Shown here: one piece after another, positions 18,563 through 27,137 of the stretch | How positions within the stretch are numbered: position 1 is the stretch's first letter | Layout: each line of letters opens with the position of its first letter | NCBI GenBank assembly: GCA_009929605.1 | Contig: SAAC01000001.1 | Span: 1 to 64,000 of the forward strand | Length of the DNA: 64,000 nt | Source: Negativicutes bacterium | GTDB lineage: Bacteria; Bacillota; Negativicutes; Veillonellales; Veillonellaceae | Direction of reading: 5' to 3' | Notes under the pieces: model-generated | Told to the model about the DNA's origin: nothing | Databases searched by the model: none | The model's input: the letters and a program-made list of their open reading frames with translations, nothing else | Position numbers and translations under genes: made by a program

Positions 18563-18588
18563 GTCCCACCTAAGCAAATTAAGTCCCA
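18563..18588 (-). promoter_or_regulatory. Candidate CggR operator (paired TGGGAC boxes)
   Basis: On the minus strand TGGGAC occurs at 18588-18583 and again at 18568-18563, exactly 20 bases apart. Bacillus CggR operators are described as two CGGGAC boxes with the same 20-base period, lying between the promoter and cggR. Here the boxes lie 24-50 bases after the predicted start point of transcription. The first base differs (T for C) and the TGTC half-boxes are imperfect. Confidence 0.72.
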
Positions 18589-18618
18589 GCTAAATCAAAA
18601 AAATACCTCTACACATGT

Positions 18619-18647
18619 ATTTTACCCCCTATAACAAAAATCTTCAA
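18619..18647 (-). promoter_or_regulatory. Promoter of the cggR-gap-pgk-tpiA-gpmI-eno operon
   Basis: TTGAAG (18647-18642) and TAAAAT (18624-18619) are separated by 17 bases on the minus strand. Transcription would start near 18612, giving a leader of about 160 bases that contains the paired operator. Confidence 0.72.
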
Positions 18648-18670
18648 GTAAAATTTATTTAAAACACATA

Positions 18671-18698
18671 CATCTTGCGAGTTCCATCTTGCGAGTTC
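18671..18698. repeat. 14-base tandem duplication
   Basis: CATCTTGCGAGTTC is present twice in direct tandem, followed by the first three bases of a third copy. It lies just upstream of the glycolytic promoter. Confidence 0.9.
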
Positions 18699-18942
18699 CA
18701 TATCAACTAAATACTCCATATAGTACCAAGCATTCTAAGCCGTATGATAAAATGCACCTAAATTACTCTACCCTTTAGCGCTGACCACACACGAATACAG
18801 GCAAATCCGTACGGTTCCCCCACCTCCAAGCATATGGCAGAACAAAACCCCCATCTCCTCCCGCTCTATCCCTAACACGGATACATTTCTACCTAGCTCA
18901 CCTATACTGCGATCGTATTTTCTGACAAATAAGGAAATAAAG
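18699..18942. other. Non-coding stretch between the glycolytic promoter and the upp terminator
   Basis: No coding frame of useful length and no convincing RNA fold was found. The plus strand is C-rich between about 18815 and 18885 (runs of C with A and T), less AT-rich than nearby spacers, and carries the palindrome CCGTACGG. An unrecognised small RNA is possible, but nothing specific supports one. Confidence 0.4.
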
Positions 18943-19011
18943 AGCCCCCAATATAATCTTGTAGCGACATTACGCCGAAGGCGTTCCGAGCAAAAGATTA
19001 TATTGGGGGCT
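18943..19011 (-). terminator. Long-stem terminator of upp
   Basis: AGCCCCCAATATAATCTT on one side is matched by AAGATTATATTGGGGGCT on the other (18943-18960 and 18994-19011), an 18-base perfect stem, followed on the minus strand by CTTTATTT. The loop holds a second small hairpin with a CTTCGG turn (18972-18984). Confidence 0.88.
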
Positions 19012-19023
19012 ACAAATATTTAA

Positions 19024-19671
<648 letters not shown>

Positions 19672-19698
19672 CTACTTCTACAACATGTACTCTTCTAT

Positions 19699-19727
19699 CT
19701 CATACTATATATTAATACAAATGACAA
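19699..19727 (-). promoter_or_regulatory. Promoter of upp
   Basis: TTGTCA (19727-19722) and TATGAG (19704-19699) with a 17-base spacer on the minus strand, about 50 bases before the start codon. TATAGT just inside is an alternative -10. Confidence 0.55.
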
Positions 19728-19756
19728 AAAATTTAAAGATTTACACGTAATTTACA

Positions 19757-19793
19757 TAGAAAAACGACACAAATCCGAAGAAAGGTGTCGTTA
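19757..19793 (-). terminator. Terminator after glyA
   Basis: AACGACAC and GTGTCGTT form the stem on the minus strand, with a TTCG-containing loop, followed by a short T run. It ends the sua5-to-glyA cluster. Confidence 0.85.
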
Positions 19794-19882
19794 TATCTAT
19801 AATAAGTGGATGAACTATAATAAAACTTTATTTTGCAAAGATCTATTCACAATCCAATGATTATCATGTACTAACTTACTAA

Positions 19883-21115
19883 TTAGTACAATGGATATGC
19901 TGCTGTTAATGCATCTACGCGTTTACGAGCATCTTCTTGTACAGCTTTGTCTTCTGGATTTTTCAATACTGCTGCAATGATAGATGCAATTTCTTCCATA
20001 TCTTTTTCTTTTAAACCACGAGTTGTTAATGCTGGTGTGCCAAGGCGAATACCGCTAGTTACAAATGGGCTAGCTGGATCGAATGGAATTGTATTCTTAT
20101 TACATGTAATACCGATTTCATCTAATAAATGTTCTGCATCTTTACCAGTTAAACCAGTATTACGAACGTCTACAAGCATAACATGTGTATCAGTACCACC
20201 AGAAACAATTGTTAATCCTTCTTTTTGAAGTGCTGCGGCCAATGTCTTAGCATTATCGATAACTTGTTGTGCATATACTTTGAATTCTGGTTGTAATGCT
20301 TCACCAAGTGCCACTGCTTTTGCTGCAATCACATGCATCAATGGGCCACCTTGGATGCCAGGGAAGATGGCTTTATCGATTTGTTTTGCATATTCTTCTT
20401 TGCAAAGAATCAAACCACCACGAGGACCACGTAATGTTTTATGAGTTGTAGTTGTTACAACGTCAGCATATTCCACTGGATTTGGATGTAAACCAGCAGC
20501 TACTAGGCCAGCAAAGTGAGCCATATCTACCATGAAAATAGCACCAACTTCATGAACAACAGCTGCCATCTTTTCAAAGTCGATAATACGACTATAGGCA
20601 CTACCACCAGCGATAACCAATTTAGGTTTTGCTTCCAATACTACTTTGCGGAATTCTTCATAGTCGATTTGTTGAGTATCTGCATCTACACCGTAAGGTA
20701 CTACATTAAAGTAGTTACCAGATACGTTTACAGGAGATCCATGAGTCAAATGACCACCATGAGACAAATTCATGCCTACAATAGTGTCACCAGGTTGTAA
20801 CAAAGCAAAGTATACGCCAAAGTTTGCTTGGGAACCAGAATGTGGTTGTACATTTGCATGTTCAGCACCAAATAGACGTTTTGCTCTTTCAATAGCAAGA
20901 GTTTCGATAACGTCAACATTTTCACAACCGCCATAATAACGTTTTCCTGGGTAACCTTCTGCATATTTATTAGTTAAAACACTACCTTGTGCTTCCATAA
21001 CTGCTTGAGATACAAAGTTCTCAGACGCAATCATTTCTAATTTGTCGCGTTGACGCATTAATTCTTGATCAATAACAGCTTTCACATTTGGATCTTGTTT
21101 TGCTAAAAAACTCAT
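19883..21115 (-). CDS. glyA: Serine hydroxymethyltransferase
   Basis: A PLP enzyme that turns serine and tetrahydrofolate into glycine and methylene-tetrahydrofolate. The internal aldimine Lys is in [23 protein letters not shown] and HSGSQAN are in the N-terminal part, and DMAHFAGL binds PLP. At 410 residues it is of normal length. AGGAGG lies 5-6 bases before the ATG. It is 16 bases downstream of rpiB, likely cotranscribed. Confidence 0.97.
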   Translation of the reverse strand: MSFLAKQDPNVKAVIDQELMRQRDKLEMIASENFVSQAVMEAQGSVLTNKYAEGYPGKRYYGGCENVDVIETLAIERAKRLFGAEHANVQPHSGSQANFGVYFALLQPGDTIVGMNLSHGGHLTHGSPVNVSGNYFNVVPYGVDADTQQIDYEEFRKVVLEAKPKLVIAGGSAYSRIIDFEKMAAVVHEVGAIFMVDMAHFAGLVAAGLHPNPVEYADVVTTTTHKTLRGPRGGLILCKEEYAKQIDKAIFPGIQGGPLMHVIAAKAVALGEALQPEFKVYAQQVIDNAKTLAAALQKEGLTIVSGGTDTHVMLVDVRNTGLTGKDAEHLLDEIGITCNKNTIPFDPASPFVTSGIRLGTPALTTRGLKEKDMEEIASIIAAVLKNPEDKAVQEDARKRVDALTAAYPLY

Positions 21116-21131
21116 AATGTCCTCCTAAAAT

Positions 21132-21569
21132 CTATTCTTCAATATCTGCAATTTTAGCGACACGACGTTCATGTCGGCCACCTTCAAATTCAGTAGTTAA
21201 CCAAATTTTCACAATGTCTCTAGCTAGACCCGGACCAATAATGCGTTCCCCCATTGTTAAAATGTTAGCATTATTATGTTCACGAGATGCATGAGCAGAG
21301 AATGTGTCATGACAAAGCGCAGCACGAATACCTTTTACCTTATTCGCAGCAATACCAATGCCGATACCAGTTCCACAAATCAAGATGCCACGGTCAAATT
21401 CGCCGTTCGCCACAGCATTTGCTACAGGAACTGCAATATCAGGATAATCAACAGAATCAGTACTATTTGTACCAAAATCAGTTACTTCGTAACCTCCATC
21501 GGCCAAAAGAGATTTAATATCTTCTTTTAAATGTAAGCCACCATGATCACAACCAATTGCTACTTTCAT
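21132..21569 (-). CDS. rpiB: Ribose-5-phosphate isomerase B
   Basis: Interconverts ribose 5-phosphate and ribulose 5-phosphate. The 145-residue product begins MKVAIGCDHGG, and contains YPDIA, the active-site Cys region GILICGTGIGIGIAANK and RAALCHD. The family also includes sugar isomerases for allose or galactose, but housekeeping context argues for RpiB. The ATG at 21569 has GGGGTG 5 bases upstream; the frame extends to 21602 without a better site. It is 13 bases after the phosphatase gene. Confidence 0.93.
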   Translation of the reverse strand: MKVAIGCDHGGLHLKEDIKSLLADGGYEVTDFGTNSTDSVDYPDIAVPVANAVANGEFDRGILICGTGIGIGIAANKVKGIRAALCHDTFSAHASREHNNANILTMGERIIGPGLARDIVKIWLTTEFEGGRHERRVAKIADIEE

Positions 21570-21582
21570 TTTGTCACCCCTA

Positions 21583-22026
21583 TTATTCACCATCAACTGC
21601 ACTAAGGCCTTTTGTTACCAAATCTTGTATTTGCGTTGCACACGCATCATATACCTCTTGACTCTGACCAAATGGATCTGCCACTTCACCTTCACTGCCA
21701 CCCCATTCAGCTAAAGTTTTAATTTTAGACTCAAGAAACGGAAACTGACGAAGTAGTACAGATTTATGCTCCTTTGTCATACCGATAATTAAATCAGCTG
21801 CATTCACTAGTTCCATTGTTAATGGTCTAGAGCGATGTTCTGAAATATCCACGATAGAAGCAACTGCTTTCACAGCTTCCTCTGTAGGTAATGCACCATA
21901 TGCTGCAAATAGGCCTGCAGAAATTGTTTCTACTGCTTTGCCCTCTTGTTTGGCAAGCTCTCTTGTTAAGCCTTCCGCCATAGGACTTCGGCATGTATTG
22001 CCGGTACAAACAAATAAAATATGCAT
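21583..22026 (-). CDS. ywlE: Low-molecular-weight phosphatase, YwlE-type (protein-arginine phosphatase candidate)
   Basis: The P-loop CTGNTCRS (7-14) holds nucleophile Cys7 and Arg13, and DPFG at 117-120 the general acid. The residue after Asn is Thr11. Thr at this place marks YwlE-type protein-arginine phosphatases, whereas tyrosine phosphatases of the family carry Ile or Val. In Bacillus, ywlE stands next to rpiB as here, and counteracts the arginine kinase McsB; no kinase is coded in this window. At 147 residues it is a single domain. AAAAGGA precedes the ATG. Confidence 0.88.
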   Translation of the reverse strand: MHILFVCTGNTCRSPMAEGLTRELAKQEGKAVETISAGLFAAYGALPTEEAVKAVASIVDISEHRSRPLTMELVNAADLIIGMTKEHKSVLLRQFPFLESKIKTLAEWGGSEGEVADPFGQSQEVYDACATQIQDLVTKGLSAVDGE

Positions 22027-22070
22027 TGTTACATCCTTTTCAGTACAAATAACCTGATGGCTATTTATAC

Positions 22071-22100
22071 ATTATACCAAATAACTCCAATATGTAGAAA
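22071..22100 (-). promoter_or_regulatory. Candidate promoter of the ywlE-rpiB-glyA unit
   Basis: A consensus TATAAT (22076-22071) with an extended TGG before it; TTGGAG upstream gives a spacer of only 14 bases. Because of this spacing it may work as an extended -10 promoter. The rest of the gap up to the sua5 end (22213) shows nothing else. Confidence 0.45.
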
Positions 22101-22212
22101 CAAAAATACATCTCAAAGGGACAACCTTTATTTCTAATATTTCATAGTACAATTCTAATGAAAGCATATAAAATTTCATCATCTCTAGTATACCAAAGAT
22201 TAGCAAAATTTT

Positions 22213-23349
22213 TTATACATATATCACATGTTTATTACTTGCCTTTTCCATGCGATTCATAATAGCTACACCGATACCTTCAGATAATACACCTTGTGCT
22301 AAAATACGCGTAACGCCAGCTTCATTGAATAGTAATAGTGATTTGTAAAAGCTATGTGCCAAAGCCACATAGTCTAATGATGAACCATATACAATACAAT
22401 AATATTGTTTATCATCTGTAATATCTGAACCGAGTAATTCAAATACCTCTTGGCTCAGTAATAAACCAATTTTTGACTGTACCGTTCTTATTGAATGCTT
22501 CGTTTGTGTATCTAATAATGACGTATCAGATTCTATTAAGCTCTGTTTAATCGCCTCTGCCACATTCCTATCGTCCCCTACAAAGGTAATCATAGGAGAA
22601 TCTGGTGCATAGTGTTTATACTTCATACCTGGTGCCTTTGGAACAGTCTTTCCAGTGACCAGATTTGGATCATAATCCACATGAGCGACTACAGTTTCTA
22701 GCATTTCCTTCGTAATACCACCGGGCCGCAAAATGGTGACGGCATCATCATGAACCTCAACTACAGTCGATTCCACGCCAATTGTACAGGGGCCATCGTC
22801 TAAAATATACTCAATGCGACCATTCATATCATGATACACATCCTCTGCCGTTGTGGGACTTGGTCGCCCAGATATATTCGCACTGGGTGCTGCCACAGGA
22901 ACGCCAACTGCTACCAATAACTCATGACAGATAGCATGATCTGGGCAACGTAATGCCACCCGAGGTAATCCACCAGTAGCACGATCAGGTACGAGGTCTG
23001 ATTTAGGTAATGTTATGGTCAATGGACCTGGCCAAAAAGCATCCATTAATTTTTGCGCTGTTTTCGTTACCTCTAATACCAACGGTTTGATACTTTCTGC
23101 ATCGGGTACATGAAGAATCAGTGGATTATCAGATGGGCGTCCTTTAGCTGCATAAATACGGTCCATGGCCTCTGGATCGAGGCCATTGGCCCCTAATCCA
23201 TATACTGTTTCCGTGGGAATTGCCACCAATTTCCCATTCCGAATGGCTGCCCCTAATTGTATTAGCATGCCTCTAGATGGCTCTTGAACTACTTGTGTGA
23301 TGATATCGCTCTTGATTTGAGCTGAACTATTCAATTGTTCTTTGTCCAT
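22213..23349 (-). CDS. L-threonylcarbamoyladenylate synthase, Sua5 type
   Basis: Makes threonylcarbamoyl-AMP from threonine, bicarbonate and ATP for t6A37 modification of ANN-decoding tRNAs. The YrdC domain occupies about 28-215, with IPTETVYGLGANGL, KGRPSDNPLILHV and SANISGRPSPT. A linker and the C-terminal Sua5 domain (about 245-378) follow, making it the two-domain Sua5 form rather than the short TsaC. The GGTGG site precedes the ATG. It lies 12 bases after prmC; in Bacillus ywlC has the same neighbours. Confidence 0.93.
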   Translation of the reverse strand: MDKEQLNSSAQIKSDIITQVVQEPSRGMLIQLGAAIRNGKLVAIPTETVYGLGANGLDPEAMDRIYAAKGRPSDNPLILHVPDAESIKPLVLEVTKTAQKLMDAFWPGPLTITLPKSDLVPDRATGGLPRVALRCPDHAICHELLVAVGVPVAAPSANISGRPSPTTAEDVYHDMNGRIEYILDDGPCTIGVESTVVEVHDDAVTILRPGGITKEMLETVVAHVDYDPNLVTGKTVPKAPGMKYKHYAPDSPMITFVGDDRNVAEAIKQSLIESDTSLLDTQTKHSIRTVQSKIGLLLSQEVFELLGSDITDDKQYYCIVYGSSLDYVALAHSFYKSLLLFNEAGVTRILAQGVLSEGIGVAIMNRMEKASNKHVIYV

Positions 23350-23361
23350 ATAGACACCACC

Positions 23362-24228
23362 TTACATACGTTTTGCTACTATAACGCGATTAATCCCAGC
23401 TAAATCCTTACAATACTGAATCTCGTGAAATTGACCTGTAGCTTCTAACAATTGACGTACGTCATCTCCCTGATGTATGCCAATCTCCATAGCTAATATG
23501 CCACCAGGCACGAGGTACTGACCACTATTAGCTACTAATATACGATAGAAATCAAGGCCATCTGCGCCACCTTCAAGGGCCATATGTGGTTCCGCCAACA
23601 CCTCTGGTGCTAATATTCTCATATCTGCTGATGTAATATATGGTGGATTGGAAACGATGACGTCAAAGCTTTCACCAGAATGTTCAATAGCCTTGAACAT
23701 ATCAGAATGTTTAAATATACTGCGCTCAGCAAGCTGTAATTGATTACGATTCTGCTCTGCTACCTGTAATGCCTGTATTGATAATTCCAAGCCCATTCCA
23801 CTTGCCTGTGGTAAATAATGTAATAAGCTCAACAGAATCGTGCCTGGGCCACTGCATACATCGAGAATACGTCCAGAAAAATCCTTAGGTAATGTATCTA
23901 ATACGTATTCCACTAAGGTTTCCGTATCAGGACGCGGAATCAGTACATGTTCATTTACCTTAAAGGTAAGCCCCATAAAGTCCTTTTCCCCAATAATACT
24001 GGCCACGCTACGGCCCTTTGCACGTTCTTGTACAAGTGGACGAAAAGCGTCCAACTCCTCTTGCACTAAAGGTTGGTCATAGTGAGTATATAAATAAATA
24101 CGATCTTTCCCTAATATATGAGAAAGCAGTACTTCCCCATCAAGTCGAGGTGAATCCATCTCCTTGCTACGAAAATACTGCTCTGTCCATTGGAGAATAC
24201 GACCGACAGTCCAAATCTCCTTATTCAT
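23362..24228 (-). CDS. prmC: Release factor glutamine methyltransferase
   Basis: Methylates the Gln of the GGQ motif in release factors, using SAM. The N-terminal helical domain precedes a Rossmann methyltransferase with [15 protein letters not shown] (motif I) and VSNPPYI (the NPPY that binds Gln). At 288 residues it is normal. GGAGC stands 9 bases before the ATG. The start overlaps the end of prfA, its substrate, by 8 bases, giving coupled translation. Confidence 0.95.
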   Translation of the reverse strand: MNKEIWTVGRILQWTEQYFRSKEMDSPRLDGEVLLSHILGKDRIYLYTHYDQPLVQEELDAFRPLVQERAKGRSVASIIGEKDFMGLTFKVNEHVLIPRPDTETLVEYVLDTLPKDFSGRILDVCSGPGTILLSLLHYLPQASGMGLELSIQALQVAEQNRNQLQLAERSIFKHSDMFKAIEHSGESFDVIVSNPPYITSADMRILAPEVLAEPHMALEGGADGLDFYRILVANSGQYLVPGGILAMEIGIHQGDDVRQLLEATGQFHEIQYCKDLAGINRVIVAKRM

Positions 24229-25303
24229 TATTTGCTGCTCCTTGCATTTTAGCAGCTTGGTCAGCTGCTACAAGGCCTTGAATGAGTTCATCAAGGTCAC
24301 CATTTAAAATGGCATCTAATTTGTACAATGTTAAATTGATACGATGATCTGTCACACGACCTTGAGGGTAGTTATAGGTACGAATACGTTCACTACGGTC
24401 ACCAGTACCAACTTGACTCTTACGGTCAGCGGCTACAGTAGATGCGGCCTCTTGGTCTGCCTTATCTTGCAAGCGTGCACGCAATACTTTCATCGCTTTA
24501 TCACGGTTTTTGAGCTGAGAACGTTGGTCCTGACAAGCTACAACAATACCTGATGGGATGTGAGTAATACGTACAGCAGATTCTGTTTTATTAATATGCT
24601 GACCACCGGCACCACTGGCACGGTATGTATCGATTTGAAGATCTTTTTCGTTGATTTCAACATCAACCTCTTCCATTTCTGGCAATACCGCTACCGTTAC
24701 AGTAGATGTATGAACACGACCTTGTGTTTCAGTTGCTGGTACACGTTGTACACGATGTACGCCAGATTCGAATTTCATTTTAGAATATACACTATCGCCA
24801 TCAACAGAGAATACAACCTCTTTGAAACCACCCAGTTCCGGTTCATTAGCATCAATGATATCGCACTTCCACCCTTGCGTTTCCGCATATTTTGTATACA
24901 TACGGAACAAGTCACCGGCAAATAATGCGGCTTCATCACCACCTGCACCACCACGAATTTCAATGATAATATTTTTATCATCATTAGGGTCTTTTGGTAA
25001 CAACAAAATGTGAAGTTTTCCTTCTAGCTCTTCACGTTGTTCCTTCAACTCTTTTAATTCCTCTTGCGCCATGGCACGGAAATCTTCATCAAGAGATTTA
25101 TCTTCTAAAACCTCCATCGCTTCGTCCAGGCCAGATAAAACTTTTTTATAGGTTCTGAAAGTTTCCACCGTATCTGTAAGGGACGCATGTTGGCGAGTCA
25201 ATTTTTGCCATTCTTGTTGACGTGCAATGATTTCAGGGTCACTGATGCGTTGCTCAAGGTCCATAAATTTGTCTTCAATAACTTGTAATTTATCTACTAA
25301 CAT
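24221..25303 (-). CDS. prfA: Peptide chain release factor 1
   Basis: Reads UAA and UAG in the ribosomal A site. PAT in [13 protein letters not shown] is the codon-recognition tripeptide of RF1, and [12 protein letters not shown] holds the GGQ loop that triggers hydrolysis. The N-terminal coiled hairpin spans about 1-95. At 360 residues it is the family length, with no in-frame stop or programmed frameshift, unlike RF2. AGGAG lies 11 bases before the ATG at 25303. Confidence 0.96.
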   Translation of the reverse strand: MLVDKLQVIEDKFMDLEQRISDPEIIARQQEWQKLTRQHASLTDTVETFRTYKKVLSGLDEAMEVLEDKSLDEDFRAMAQEELKELKEQREELEGKLHILLLPKDPNDDKNIIIEIRGGAGGDEAALFAGDLFRMYTKYAETQGWKCDIIDANEPELGGFKEVVFSVDGDSVYSKMKFESGVHRVQRVPATETQGRVHTSTVTVAVLPEMEEVDVEINEKDLQIDTYRASGAGGQHINKTESAVRITHIPSGIVVACQDQRSQLKNRDKAMKVLRARLQDKADQEAASTVAADRKSQVGTGDRSERIRTYNYPQGRVTDHRINLTLYKLDAILNGDLDELIQGLVAADQAAKMQGAANNE

Positions 25304-25318
25304 AAATCTGATTAACTC

Positions 25319-26209
25319 CTAATCTTCTTCATATGCATCTTCTTCGCTAGGTCGTACTTCTTGAAGAGCACGAATAGCTACTTCTATTTGATCATCATCA
25401 GGCTCACGTGTTGTCATATATTGCAACCATAAACCTGGTGTGATGAGTGCTTTCACAATTGAGTTCTCGCTACGACCAGCAATGCGAATCATTTCATAGG
25501 AAATCCCCGCCACCACAGGCATCAATAATACGCGAGATACAATACGTTCCAATAGATTTGGCCAACCGAGGAACGCAAATACGAAAATGCTGACCACCAT
25601 AACGATGAGCAAGAAATTCGTACCGCAACGGGCATGTAAACGTGAATGGTTACGTACATTTTCAACGGTCAGTTCCATGTCACTTTCATAGGTGTGGATA
25701 GTTTTATGTTCCGCCCCGTGATACTGAAAGACCCGTTTAATATCTGCCGTTAAGCCAATGGCCCATATATATAATAAAAACAATACGAGGCGAATCACAC
25801 CCTCTACTAAGTTCAATGCTACATGATTATCCCCGATACCAGGAATCCATTTCGTTGCATACGTAGGCAATGCCAAAAACAATGCAATTGCTACAACTGT
25901 CGAGAACACCATAGTCATGGCAATCTCAGTATTACTCATTTCCTCATCGTCTTCACCGGCAGCCTTGGCAGAGAAAGACAATGCTTTCATACCAATGATG
26001 AGTGATTCATATAAGGACACACAGCCTCGTAAAAAAGGTTTCTTTAAAATAGGAAATCGATCCGAAATAGATGTAGTCGCTTCCTTGTTGACAACAATGG
26101 AACCAGATGGTTCACGTACCGCTGTCGCTGTATATCCAGGGCCACGCATCATCACACCTTCGATGACAGCCTGACCTCCAACAAATTTTTTAATCCGTTC
26201 TGTAGTCAC
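25319..26209 (-). CDS. DUF1385 membrane protein (YqhQ family)
   Basis: A 296-residue protein of unknown biochemical role. It opens with VGGQAVIEGVMMRGPGYTATAVREPSG, the family's conserved N-terminus, then has four or so membrane segments (for example TVVAIALFLALPTYA and FLLIVMVVSIFVFAFLGW). A conserved cytoplasmic motif FQYHGAEHKTIHTYE and CGTNFLL lie between segments. A GTG start at 26209 follows GGAG by 6 bases. Its place between rpmE and prfA is common in Firmicutes. Confidence 0.88.
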   Translation of the reverse strand: MTTERIKKFVGGQAVIEGVMMRGPGYTATAVREPSGSIVVNKEATTSISDRFPILKKPFLRGCVSLYESLIIGMKALSFSAKAAGEDDEEMSNTEIAMTMVFSTVVAIALFLALPTYATKWIPGIGDNHVALNLVEGVIRLVLFLLYIWAIGLTADIKRVFQYHGAEHKTIHTYESDMELTVENVRNHSRLHARCGTNFLLIVMVVSIFVFAFLGWPNLLERIVSRVLLMPVVAGISYEMIRIAGRSENSIVKALITPGLWLQYMTTREPDDDQIEVAIRALQEVRPSEEDAYEED

Positions 26210-26236
26210 AAACGTCTCCTCTATTAAACAAATATA

Positions 26237-26257
26237 GGCAGAGCTCTAAGCTCTGCC
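26237..26257. terminator. Hairpin between rpmE and the DUF1385 gene
   Basis: GGCAGAGCT and AGCTCTGCC form a perfect 9-base stem with a three-base loop. On the minus strand it is followed by TATATTTGTTT, a broken T run, so it is probably a partial terminator that sets the ribosomal protein gene apart from the genes after it. Confidence 0.6.
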
Positions 26258-26284
26258 ATATACATGCTAAGTAACAGTACGATA

Positions 26285-26482
26285 TTATTTACCGTAACGT
26301 TTGTTAAATTGTTCAATACGACCACGAGCTTGAGCCGCACGTTGTTGACCAGTAAAGAACGGATGACATTTAGAGCATACGTCTACACGAAGGTCACCTT
26401 TAACGGAACCAGTTTTGAAAGAGTTACCGCAACCGCAAGTAACTGTAGCTTCTTTATAGTCTGGATGAATACCTTGTTTCAT
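26285..26482 (-). CDS. rpmE: 50S ribosomal protein L31, zinc-binding form
   Basis: A 65-residue ribosomal protein: [16 protein letters not shown] at the start, then CGCGNSF and [12 protein letters not shown], which supply the four Cys-type zinc ligands of the C+ form. It ends [11 protein letters not shown]. The ATG at 26482 is preceded by AGAGGTG at 7 bases; the frame runs open to 26509 but without a ribosome site. Confidence 0.96.
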   Translation of the reverse strand: MKQGIHPDYKEATVTCGCGNSFKTGSVKGDLRVDVCSKCHPFFTGQQRAAQARGRIEQFNKRYGK

Positions 26483-26523
26483 TCTATACACCTCTTTCCA
26501 GCATTCCAATATTATTCTTATAG

Positions 26524-26552
26524 ATTATAGCACGATGAACCCTTAAATGCAA
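26524..26552 (-). promoter_or_regulatory. Promoter of rpmE
   Basis: TTGCAT (26552-26547) and a perfect TATAAT (26529-26524) separated by 17 bases on the minus strand, about 40 bases before the rpmE start. Confidence 0.75.
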
Positions 26553-26579
26553 TAGTTTAGTCAGCAGTACCGCTGATTT

Positions 26580-26849
26580 TTATTCTTTAGAAGCTTGCTT
26601 TTCTGCAATGGCTGCTTCAAGAACTTCTTCTAAATTAATTTCATTTAAAAGATCCCGTAAGGCAATAATTTCTTCTAAATTTAAGGTAATACCTTTCTTC
26701 ATACCTGTGTATTCACTGTCCCAGGAACGAAGGTCAAATTTAGGATTGTATTTGCCCCAACTTGTACATGTTAATTGTTTTTTCCAACCGTCTTTATCTT
26801 CAGAAAGTGTGCCTAGCACATTGAAGATTTCAAAATTGATAACTGCCAT
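26580..26849 (-). CDS. PC4/YdbC-family ssDNA-binding protein
   Basis: The 89-residue product has the layout of bacterial PC4-like proteins: beta strands with FEIFNVLGTLSE, WKKQLTCTSWGKYNPKFDLRSWD, then GITLNLEEIIALRDLLNEI as the C-terminal helix. The family binds single-stranded DNA through a beta-ridge dimer, and is proposed to act in transcription or replication. A clear GGAGGG stands before the ATG. It is a single-gene unit with an unusual upstream region (palindrome plus tandem repeat). Confidence 0.85.
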   Translation of the reverse strand: MAVINFEIFNVLGTLSEDKDGWKKQLTCTSWGKYNPKFDLRSWDSEYTGMKKGITLNLEEIIALRDLLNEINLEEVLEAAIAEKQASKE

Positions 26850-26941
26850 GAGTTACCCTCCTCTCATTCGTAACGTTAATAGATTTTGCTATTAACTAAT
26901 GGCGAAATGGGGCAATATTAAATCTATGATTTATTTATGCC

Positions 26942-26957
26942 TACACTATATAGTGTA
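26942..26957. promoter_or_regulatory. 16-base perfect palindrome next to a TTGACA box
   Basis: TACACTATATAGTGTA reads the same on both strands. On the minus strand TTGACA (26969-26964) lies 6 bases before it, so the palindrome covers the spacer and -10 area of the promoter for the PC4-like gene. It looks like a repressor or activator site. The best -10 (TATAGT) gives a short 14-base spacer. Confidence 0.6.
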
Positions 26958-26967
26958 CACCATATGT

Positions 26968-27017
26968 CAAGTCCTATATTTTCTACCACGTACAAGTCCT
27001 ATATTTTCTACCACGTA
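26968..27017. repeat. 25-base tandem duplication
   Basis: A 25-base unit (26968-26992) beginning CAAGTCCTATATTTTC and ending CCACGTA is repeated without change at 26993-27017. It abuts the TTGACA box of the PC4-like gene on its upstream side. Confidence 0.95.
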
Positions 27018-27062
27018 TACGATTAACGAATCTACTATATAATCAATACATTAATTTGTCTT

Positions 27063-27128
27063 CATCATGGACCAACGATTAAATAAAACAGACTTTACCA
27101 ATAATTATTTAATACTTAATCCATGATG
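27063..27128. other. Inverted repeat after the 478-residue gene
   Basis: TCATCATGGA (27063-27072) and TCCATGATGA (27119-27128) are perfect inverted 10-mers around an AT-rich core that can pair further. No T run follows on either strand, so termination is uncertain. Confidence 0.5.
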
Positions 27129-27137
27129 ACCCATCTA

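Noticed and set aside
18800..18850. Plus-strand GGTTCCCCCACCTCCA resembling the 3' end of a tmRNA or tRNA
   Set aside because: The T-arm consensus is incomplete and no matching 5' acceptor strand or tag sequence is present nearby.
24560..24925. 121-codon plus-strand frame opposite prfA
   Set aside because: Antisense to a conserved gene, Phe/Tyr/Cys-rich with no domain or start signal.
26563..26583. Stem with TCAGC(A/G)G arms as terminator of the PC4-like gene
   Set aside because: The T run is on the plus strand, where no gene ends; on the gene's strand it lacks a T run and it lies at the stop codon.
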